From NCBI GenBank assembly GCA_019234815.1, contig JAFALA010000032.1, positions 1-64,000 of the forward strand: DNA of 64,000 nucleotides, written 5' to 3'. The stretch's first letter is position 1. Every line of letters starts with the position of its first letter. The position numbers and the translations under genes are program-made. The notes beneath the pieces are model-generated. The model saw only the letters and a program-made list of their open reading frames with translations. It was not told the DNA's origin and searched no databases. Below, piece after piece: positions 57,168 to 64,000 of the stretch. The stretch is from Burkholderiaceae bacterium (GTDB taxonomy: Bacteria; Pseudomonadota; Gammaproteobacteria; Burkholderiales; Burkholderiaceae_C).

Positions 57168-58784
57168 TCAATTCAAGCGGACGGGGATGAAGATCCGGTC
57201 ATTCCCGCGTTGCAGCAGCAGCGCCACCGACTTGGGCGATGCAGCCACCACGGCCTTGACCTGATCGACACTGGTGACCGGCGTGCCGTTCACGGCCAGC
57301 AGCACGTCGCCGGCGCGCACGCCCGCCATCGCCGACGGACCGCTGGCATCCTCGATCAGCAGGCCATTGCGAATGCCTGACTCGCGCTGCTCCTGCGGCT
57401 GCAGCGCCCGCAGAGTCAAGCCCAGCTTGCCCTGCGGCGCACCGCCTTCGTCGTCGTTGGCCTGCTTCTCGGACTTGTCGTTGGCATCACCGAGCTTGGC
57501 GCTGAGTTCCTCGCGCTTGCCCTGGCGCCAGATTTCCAGCTTGACGCGCTCGCCCGGCTGCATCTGGCCCAACATGGCCGGCAGGTCGCTGCTGGCCACG
57601 ATGATCTCGCCATTGAGCTTCAGGATCACATCGCCAGCCTTCAGGCCGGCCTTGGCGGCGGGACCGCCCTCTTCCACGTTGGACACCAGGGCGCCTTCTG
57701 GCTTGTCGAGCTTGAAGGAGTCGGCAAAGGTCTGGTTGACATCCTGGATGGTCACGCCCAGGCGCGCATGCTGGACCTTGCCGCCCGACTCGATCTGCTG
57801 CCGCACCTTGTTGGCGACTTCGATCGGAATCGCAAACGACAGGCCCTGGTAGCCGCCGGTCTGGCTGTAGATCTGCGAGTTGATGCCCACCACCTCGCCG
57901 CGCGCATTGAACAGCGGGCCGCCCGAATTGCCCGGGTTCACGGCCACGTCGGTCTGGATGAAAGGCACGAAGTTTTCCTGCGGCAGCGCACGGCCCTTGG
58001 CGCTGACCACGCCGGCGCTCACGCTGTTCTCGAAGCCGAACGGCGAACCGATCGCCAGCACCCATTCGCCGACGCGCAGGTTCTTGGTACTGCCCAGCGT
58101 CACCACGGGCAGGCCCTTGGCCTCGATCTTGAGCACGGCCACATCGGTCTTGGGGTCGCTGCCCAGCACCTTGGCGCGGAACTCGCGCCGGTCCGTCAGC
58201 TTGACGGTGACTTCCTGCGCATCGCGCACCACATGGGCATTGGTCAGGATCACGCCGTCGGCGCTGACGATAAAGCCCGAGCCCTGCCCGTGAATGGCGC
58301 GCTCGCCGCCGCCCTGGCCTCCTTGGCCATTGGGGCCGCCAGGGATCTGGAAACGGCGGAAGAATTCGAAGAAGGGGTCGTCCGGATCGATCTGCGGCAT
58401 GGGGCCGCGACGCTGCGCCTTGACCGTGCCCATCACGCTGACATTCACCACCGCCGCGCCATGACGCGCCGCGATCTCGGCAAAGTCGGGGAAGCTGGCG
58501 GCAGGCGCCACCGGAGCTTGCGTGGCCGGCGCAGCCGGTGTTGAAGTCGTGGGCGCCGGAGTCGTGTTGAGCGCCACGTTCTGCGGTGCGCTGCCGGCAT
58601 CTGACGTGCTCGCGCTCGGTGCTACGGCTGTGGAAGACGTACGCACCACATCGGCGGCGTGCAATGCGCCAGCCCCGCCTGCCGCGCCCAGCACGCCCGC
58701 CGCCACCAGGGCCCAGACCAGCTTGCGAGCCGGAATCATGGTTTCGGCGCGGGATTGCTTCGAAAAGTCCTGCTGTTGATCCAT
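57168..58784 (-). CDS. DegP/HtrA (Do family) periplasmic serine endopeptidase
   Basis: Catalytic triad motifs 'ILTNAHVVRDA', 'KTDVAVLKIEAK', 'AVNPGNSGGPLFNARGEVVGINSQIYS'; two PDZ domains. Confidence 0.95.
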   Translation of the reverse strand: MDQQQDFSKQSRAETMIPARKLVWALVAAGVLGAAGGAGALHAADVVRTSSTAVAPSASTSDAGSAPQNVALNTTPAPTTSTPAAPATQAPVAPAASFPDFAEIAARHGAAVVNVSVMGTVKAQRRGPMPQIDPDDPFFEFFRRFQIPGGPNGQGGQGGGERAIHGQGSGFIVSADGVILTNAHVVRDAQEVTVKLTDRREFRAKVLGSDPKTDVAVLKIEAKGLPVVTLGSTKNLRVGEWVLAIGSPFGFENSVSAGVVSAKGRALPQENFVPFIQTDVAVNPGNSGGPLFNARGEVVGINSQIYSQTGGYQGLSFAIPIEVANKVRQQIESGGKVQHARLGVTIQDVNQTFADSFKLDKPEGALVSNVEEGGPAAKAGLKAGDVILKLNGEIIVASSDLPAMLGQMQPGERVKLEIWRQGKREELSAKLGDANDKSEKQANDDEGGAPQGKLGLTLRALQPQEQRESGIRNGLLIEDASGPSAMAGVRAGDVLLAVNGTPVTSVDQVKAVVAASPKSVALLLQRGNDRIFIPVRLN

Positions 58785-58856
58785 ACGTTCTCCAGAGTCA
58801 AGAATCAAACATGCTGCAACTATGCGCGGCGAGACTTAGACGTCGCTTAATCCAAT

Positions 58857-60239
58857 TCATGCCTGGACTGGAAACACGATGCGGACCCACAAGCCGCCCA
58901 AGGTCGGCGACCGGTCCAGCGTGATCGTCGCCCCATGGCTGTCTGCGATCGCCCTGACGATGGCCAGCCCCAGGCCGCTGCCCTGAGCACCCGCCAGCGC
59001 CGTGGTCTCGGGACTGCGATAGAAACGGTCGAACACGCGCTCGCGCTCGGCGCTGGCAATGCCGGGGCCGCTGTCTTCGACGCAGAGCACCACGGTCCGC
59101 GAGCCTTCAGAACGCAGGCTCAGGTCCACGTGTCCGCCCGCAGGCGTGTATTTGATGGCGTTGTCCAGCAGGTTGCGGATCAGCATGGCCAGGCTTTCGG
59201 ATTGCCCGCGAACCTGTGCCGCGTCGCATCGGCCCAGGCCCAGGTCGATGCCCTTGGCGCCGGCCGCATCGGCAACGGCCACCACGGCGTCGCGGCACAA
59301 GGCGTCCAACGCGACATCATGAGCGCCCAGCACCGCCAGGCTGCGCCCCTCCTGGCGTGCGAGGGCGAGCAGTTGATCCACCAGATGGCTGGCGCGGTCT
59401 ATTCCCTTGGCCAATCGTGCAGCCGCTTGCGCCTGCTCTTGCGCATCTGTGGCTCGTTGCAGACCTTGCAACTGCAGCTTGAGCGCCGTCAGGGGCGAGC
59501 GCAGTTCATGCGCCGCGTCGGCCACGAAATGCTGCTGCGCCTCGAAGGCACCCGCGACGCGATGCAGCAGAGCATTGAACTCCGCCACCAGTGGGCCAAG
59601 CTCCGAGGGCATGTCGGCGGCGACCAGCGGCGCCAGATCATCGGCAGCACGGTTCGCGATCTGCTCGCGCACCCTGGACACCGGTTCCAGCGAATGGCTC
59701 ACCACCCACCAAACCACCACGCCCAGCAACGGCAGCATCAAGGCAATGGGCAGCACCGTGCGCCAGGCCAGCTCACCCGCCATGCGACGGCGCACGGCCA
59801 TGTCCTGCGCCACCTGTATCACCTGATAGGAGGTCTGCAAGGAAAAGACGCGGTACTGCCGGCCATAGGAGTCGACGTTGGAAAAACCCAGCACGGCACG
59901 TTGCGGCAGCAGGCCGCCCAGCGGCGACTCCAGCAGCGGCGAGCCGTCCAAGGCCCAGGCCTGCACCAGGAAATCAAACGGCTGCTTGTCGCCTCCCAGC
60001 GGCACCGACACCGTGCCGCTGCCGAAGCGCCCTTGCATCGAGAACGCCATCTGGCGCATGTGGTAGTCGAAAATCTCGTCGGTCTCGTGCAGCGCGTTGC
60101 GGTAAGCAATCAGGCCCTGAATCAGGGCCGCCACCGATACCGCGGCGATCAGGAAGATGATCAGCCGATAGCGCAGCGACAGCGGCATGCTGCGACGCCA
60201 CCAGTCGGCCAGGGCCGAGCGTTCCAGCGAAGCGCTCAT
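58857..60239 (-). CDS. Sensor histidine kinase (two-component system)
   Basis: 'FVADAAHELRSPLTALKLQLQGLQRA' H-box, 'LIRNLLDNAIKYTPAGG' N-box, 'DSGPGI', 'GSGLGLAIVRAIADSHG'. Confidence 0.95.
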   Translation of the reverse strand: MSASLERSALADWWRRSMPLSLRYRLIIFLIAAVSVAALIQGLIAYRNALHETDEIFDYHMRQMAFSMQGRFGSGTVSVPLGGDKQPFDFLVQAWALDGSPLLESPLGGLLPQRAVLGFSNVDSYGRQYRVFSLQTSYQVIQVAQDMAVRRRMAGELAWRTVLPIALMLPLLGVVVWWVVSHSLEPVSRVREQIANRAADDLAPLVAADMPSELGPLVAEFNALLHRVAGAFEAQQHFVADAAHELRSPLTALKLQLQGLQRATDAQEQAQAAARLAKGIDRASHLVDQLLALARQEGRSLAVLGAHDVALDALCRDAVVAVADAAGAKGIDLGLGRCDAAQVRGQSESLAMLIRNLLDNAIKYTPAGGHVDLSLRSEGSRTVVLCVEDSGPGIASAERERVFDRFYRSPETTALAGAQGSGLGLAIVRAIADSHGATITLDRSPTLGGLWVRIVFPVQA

Positions 60240-60895
60240 TCCTTGGGCACCCGATAGCCGACGCCGCGCACGTTCTGGATCAGCTCCGGCCCCAGCTTCT
60301 TGCGCAGGCCGTGGATGTAGACCTCCACCGCGTTGCTGCTGATCTCGTCCTTCCAGCTGTAGAGCTTTTCTTCCAGCTGCTGGCGCGACAGCACCAGGCC
60401 CGGTCGGGCCAGCAGCGGTTCCAGCACCGCCCATTCGCGCGCGGACAGGCTGACCGATTGACCCTGCACGCTGACCTCGCGGGTGGCCGGATTGACGCTC
60501 ACGCCCTTATGTTCGTAGACAGGCTCGGCCCGCCCGCTGGCGCGCCGCAGCAAGGCGCGGATGCGGGCCAGCAGTTCGTCCAGATCGAAAGGCTTGAGCA
60601 CGTAGTCGTCGGCACCGGCATCCAGGCCGGCAATGCGCTGCTCGACGGCGTCGCGCGCAGTCGAAATCAGCACTGGCACGGTCTTCTTCTGGGCTCGCAA
60701 GCCGCGCAGCACGCTCATGCCGTCGCGCTTGGGCAGGCCCAGGTCGAGAATCACCAGGTCGTATTGCTGCGCAGCCAAGGCGCCATCGGCCTGCTCGCCG
60801 TCGCGCACCCAATCGACCGCGTAGTGCTCGGCGCGCAAGAGGTCGAGCAATTGCTCGCCGATCATCAGATCGTCTTCCACCAACAAGAGTCGCAT
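60236..60895 (-). CDS. OmpR-family response regulator
   Basis: 'MRLLLVEDDLMIGEQLLDLLRAEHYAVDW', 'DLVILDLGLPKRDGMSVL'; ATGA overlap with the kinase gene. Confidence 0.96.
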   Translation of the reverse strand: MRLLLVEDDLMIGEQLLDLLRAEHYAVDWVRDGEQADGALAAQQYDLVILDLGLPKRDGMSVLRGLRAQKKTVPVLISTARDAVEQRIAGLDAGADDYVLKPFDLDELLARIRALLRRASGRAEPVYEHKGVSVNPATREVSVQGQSVSLSAREWAVLEPLLARPGLVLSRQQLEEKLYSWKDEISSNAVEVYIHGLRKKLGPELIQNVRGVGYRVPKE

Positions 60896-60987
60896 GCAGC
60901 TGATCCTTCCCTGAACGGGAATTTTCGCCGATGCGAACCCCGCCGGACTTAGTGCAGGCTTAAGTCAGGACGCAGCACCCACGACAC

Positions 60988-61764
60988 TCAGGCTGGTGCG
61001 CCTGGCAATCCAGGGTAATACGCGCCTGTGGACATGCCACCGTCGACCGCCAGCTCAGCACCGTTGCAGTACGAGGCCTCGTCGCTCGCGAGAAACAGCG
61101 TGGCGCGGGCAATTTCTTCAGGCAAGCCCACGCGCTGCAGCGGCACTCCCGCATAGCGCTTGTTGACCTCTTCAAGCGTCTCACCCATGGGATTGGACAT
61201 CACGGTATTGACGCCGCCGGGATGGACCGAGTTGACCCGTACGCCAAGGTGTCCAAGCTCGAGTGCCGCTGTTTTCGTGAGGCCGCGCACCCCCCACTTG
61301 CTCGACACGTAGGCCGCAAGCGCGTTAACGCCACGCAGCCCATCCACAGAGGAGATATTGACGATGGAGCCTTTGCCTTGCGCCGTCATCAGCGGCGCAA
61401 TGGTTCGGATGCCCAGGAAGGTTCCCACCAGGTTGATCGACTGCGCGCGCTCGAAATCCTGCTTCTTCAGCGCAGTGATGCCCCCAAACACCAGCACGGC
61501 TGCGTTGTTCACGAGCGCGTCGACCCGCCCGAACTCGGCGATCACGAAATCAGCCACTCGCGCCCAGTCCTCCTCGTTCGATACATCCAGGCGAATGAAG
61601 CGCGCCGCTTCGCCAAGCTCGCGCGCGAGTGCCTCGCCTTCGGCTTCCAGCACATCCGCAATGACCACGCGCGCACCTTCTGCAACGAGCAGGCGGCAAG
61701 TCGTCGCACCCATGCCGCGCGCGCCTCCAGTCACGATTGCAACTTTTCCTTCCATGCGAGCCAT
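60988..61764 (-). CDS. SDR-family oxidoreductase (3alpha/20beta-hydroxysteroid dehydrogenase-like)
   Basis: 'MEGKVAIVTGGARGMGATTCRLLVAEGARVVIADV', 'NISSVDGLRGVNALAAYVSSKWGVRGLTKTAALEL'. Confidence 0.92.
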   Translation of the reverse strand: MARMEGKVAIVTGGARGMGATTCRLLVAEGARVVIADVLEAEGEALARELGEAARFIRLDVSNEEDWARVADFVIAEFGRVDALVNNAAVLVFGGITALKKQDFERAQSINLVGTFLGIRTIAPLMTAQGKGSIVNISSVDGLRGVNALAAYVSSKWGVRGLTKTAALELGHLGVRVNSVHPGGVNTVMSNPMGETLEEVNKRYAGVPLQRVGLPEEIARATLFLASDEASYCNGAELAVDGGMSTGAYYPGLPGAPA

Positions 61765-61799
61765 TTCTGTTCCTTTCATTCAAAGAAGCGACAGTCCGC

Positions 61800-62555
61800 T
61801 CAACCCCAATAGGCTCGCCCGCCGTCCAGCGGCAAGGTCGCACCGGTGAGGTAGGCGGCATCTGGACTCGCCAGAAACACGATGGCACGACCAATATCGT
61901 GTTCGCAGTCGCCGACACGTCCCAGCGGAATCGTCTTGAAAAACGCCTCGGCCTCTTCCGGATTGGCTTCAACCCACCCTTTCAGCCCAGGCGAAAGCGC
62001 ATGCGGCGCAACCACGTTGACGCGAATGCCATCGCCGCCCCATTCGCAGGCTGCCGCGCGCGTCAGGGCGCGAGTGGCTTCCTTGGCTGCCGCATACGCG
62101 CCATAGCCTGAAGCATCCCAACGAACTGCCGCAGATGACGCGAAATTGACAACGACGCCACCACCCTTCAGATACGGATGGCAAGCCCGCATGAATCTCA
62201 GGGTCGCAAGCGGCCCGGACGCCATGCCATCGAGAACAGCTTCGTCTGAAACGTCGAGCAAACGGCCGAGCGGCGCAACCTGTGCGTTGTTGACAAGAAT
62301 CTGCACCCCGCCAAATTGCTCCACGACTGCGGCGACACATCCCTCGATCTGGCTCGGATCCGTCACATCGCAGGTGAACGGCGCCGCCCGCCCTCCGCGC
62401 CGCCTGATTTCGTCGCAGGTCACCAGCAGCTTGTCACGCGTGCGCCCCACCACAGCCACGGCGGCTCCTTCACCGGCAAGGGCGTAGGCGATGCCCTGGC
62501 CCACCCCTTGTCCCGCGCCCGTCACAAGCGCGACCTTGTGGTCGAGTTTTCCCAT
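61800..62555 (-). CDS. SDR-family oxidoreductase
   Basis: 'KVALVTGAGQGVGQGIAYALAGEGAAVAVVGR', catalytic 'YGAYAAAKEATRALTRAAACEW'. Confidence 0.92.
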   Translation of the reverse strand: MGKLDHKVALVTGAGQGVGQGIAYALAGEGAAVAVVGRTRDKLLVTCDEIRRRGGRAAPFTCDVTDPSQIEGCVAAVVEQFGGVQILVNNAQVAPLGRLLDVSDEAVLDGMASGPLATLRFMRACHPYLKGGGVVVNFASSAAVRWDASGYGAYAAAKEATRALTRAAACEWGGDGIRVNVVAPHALSPGLKGWVEANPEEAEAFFKTIPLGRVGDCEHDIGRAIVFLASPDAAYLTGATLPLDGGRAYWG

Positions 62556-62564
62556 GAGCCCCCC

Positions 62565-63431
62565 TCACTCAATAATGGCCGGATGCGCCTGCACCGGCCC
62601 ACCCATCCAGTCTCGATAGGACGGCGGCTGCTTGCCGTCGATATCGGTGATCCCGTACCTGAGCGCAGTCTCGGCGCCTATGAGCACCTGGCCCGACTGC
62701 TCCAGCCGTTGCGGATCGCGGTACAGCGCGAGGATCAGCTTGCCCGTGAAGTCCGGGCTCTCTGCCGCCAACGCCAAATTCTTGTACTGGTCAGGATGCG
62801 TGTCCCACACGCGCTTCGTGCGTTCGGTTCGCAACAGCCCCATCCAGATCGACACGGCGGCGACACCCCGGGGACGCAAATCGACCGCCATGTCCCTCGC
62901 GAACTTGTCGACGCCGGCCTTTTGCGCGCCATAGGCGGCACCATGCATGTAGCAATTGGCGCCGTATGACGAGGTGAACACGATCAGGCCCGAGCGCTGC
63001 TTCACCATCAGCGGCGTGGCATGCCAGCTGGCCACGTAGGCCGAGCGCAAGCCCACATCGAGGATGTCGACGAGGTCGAGCGGTTTCTCCCAGAACGGTC
63101 CCTTCTCGATCAGTTGATCGTGCAGGCAGGTCGCGTTGTTGACCAGAATGTCCAAGCGCCCCTGCTCATTTGCAACCCGGTCAAACAGGGCCTTGACCTG
63201 TACATCGTCGGCGTGATCGCAGGCGTGCGCGATGCCCCGGCCACCCAGCGCGTCGATCTCGAGCGCCGTCGAGTGGATCGTGCCAGGCAGCGGCGCGTCG
63301 CCTTCGGTCTGTGTGCGCCCCGTCACGTACACGGTGGCGCCTGCCGCGCCCAGGGCAAGCGCAATGCCCTTGCCAGCGCCTCGCGAGGCCCCCGTGACGA
63401 CGGCCACCAGGCGTTTGTTGTCCTCGTCCAT
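62565..63431 (-). CDS. SDR-family oxidoreductase, DHRS1-like
   Basis: 'LVAVVTGASRGAGKGIALALGAAGATVYVTGRTQ', 'FWEKPLDLVDILDVGLRSAYVASWHATPLMVKQRSGLIVFTSSYGANCYMHGAAYGAQKAGVDKFARDMA'. Confidence 0.92.
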   Translation of the reverse strand: MDEDNKRLVAVVTGASRGAGKGIALALGAAGATVYVTGRTQTEGDAPLPGTIHSTALEIDALGGRGIAHACDHADDVQVKALFDRVANEQGRLDILVNNATCLHDQLIEKGPFWEKPLDLVDILDVGLRSAYVASWHATPLMVKQRSGLIVFTSSYGANCYMHGAAYGAQKAGVDKFARDMAVDLRPRGVAAVSIWMGLLRTERTKRVWDTHPDQYKNLALAAESPDFTGKLILALYRDPQRLEQSGQVLIGAETALRYGITDIDGKQPPSYRDWMGGPVQAHPAIIE

Positions 63432-63485
63432 TGAGCGATGACTCCTCTTCAAAAAGTTCGGGAAAAAGCCCGTCAAGTCGGTGCA

Positions 63486-63989
63486 TCAAGCCCGCTGGGC
63501 CTCGCCGTTCTCACTCGCCGGAGCCTGCGCGCCAGCACACAGCACACCCTTCGCAGCCTCATAGCTCACGACCAATGTGGAGGTGACCACGCAACGGGTC
63601 GCCGAGATCTTCCAGACACCGCCGCACTTCCGGTATGCGTCTTCGTAATAGGCACCCAGTTGCGTGATCGTCTGGTCCCGCGTGTTGATCCCCTGGTAAT
63701 GCAGGCCCCACTTGCCGCGCGCATGGAACGCATCAAGTACGGTGACCTCAGGGTTGACACCGTGATGCATCTCGACCATGTGCGGCTGACAGCCAAGTCT
63801 GGAGAAAACCTCCACCAGCTGATCGCGATGGTGGAACACGCCCACGCGACCATAGTCGATCCGAACGGCGCCCGTGATGAAGCAGTCCCTCACCCCTTCG
63901 GGGTCCTTGAGATCACAGCAGGCGAAGTAACGTGCCTTCAGATTCACAATGGCGGCCGCATCTTCAAGCTTGGCCAAGCGTGTCTCCAT
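63486..63989 (-). CDS. NTF2-like / SnoaL-like fold protein
   Basis: 'LAKLEDAAAIVNLKARYFACCDLKDPEGVRDCFITGAVRIDYGRVGVFHHRDQLVEVFSRLG' typical SnoaL_4-type start. Confidence 0.85.
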   Translation of the reverse strand: METRLAKLEDAAAIVNLKARYFACCDLKDPEGVRDCFITGAVRIDYGRVGVFHHRDQLVEVFSRLGCQPHMVEMHHGVNPEVTVLDAFHARGKWGLHYQGINTRDQTITQLGAYYEDAYRKCGGVWKISATRCVVTSTLVVSYEAAKGVLCAGAQAPASENGEAQRA

Positions 63990-64000
63990 TGATTCAATCG

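Noticed and set aside
1-64000. CRISPR array, IS element, integron or prophage
   Set aside because: No regularly spaced repeats, transposase, integrase or phage structural genes were seen in the ORF track or sequence.

Overview
This is a 64 kb chromosomal window from a GC-rich bacterium. Gene content and order (gntR-mdh-citE-like-acnB, xseB-ispA-dxs, divergent lysA/lysR, folE2, ppx/ppk) look like Burkholderiales betaproteobacteria; that assignment is inference. It is densely coded, with about 53 CDS and one tRNA-Arg(TCT). I saw no rRNA, CRISPR array, IS element or prophage. Main blocks: TCA genes with an embedded AbrB/PIN toxin-antitoxin pair; two tripartite RND efflux operons; an orphan binding-protein/porin cluster divergent from a Cache-PAS-GGDEF-EAL protein; ahpC/ahpF; lysA/lysR; isoprenoid genes; a Rieske oxygenase; ppx/ppk1; recJ; thyA/folA; a two-component system with a DegP-like protease; and three tandem SDR genes with an NTF2-like gene. 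Observations most worth following: (i) a single ORF fusing RidA/YjgF to PTS EIIA-Ntr (PtsN-like), apparently the last gene of a czcBAC-like metal RND operon; (ii) two orphan periplasmic binding proteins plus a porin, divergent from a dual GGDEF/EAL protein; (iii) a 13-codon remnant of a second folE2 3' end (12 amino acids plus stop, all 7 codon differences silent) antisense to the lysR 3' end; (iv) a perfect 11+3+11 palindrome 1 nt before the lysR start codon; (v) a 14-bp triplication spanning the ispA stop codon. Functional assignments come from reading the supplied translations. No database search was run.
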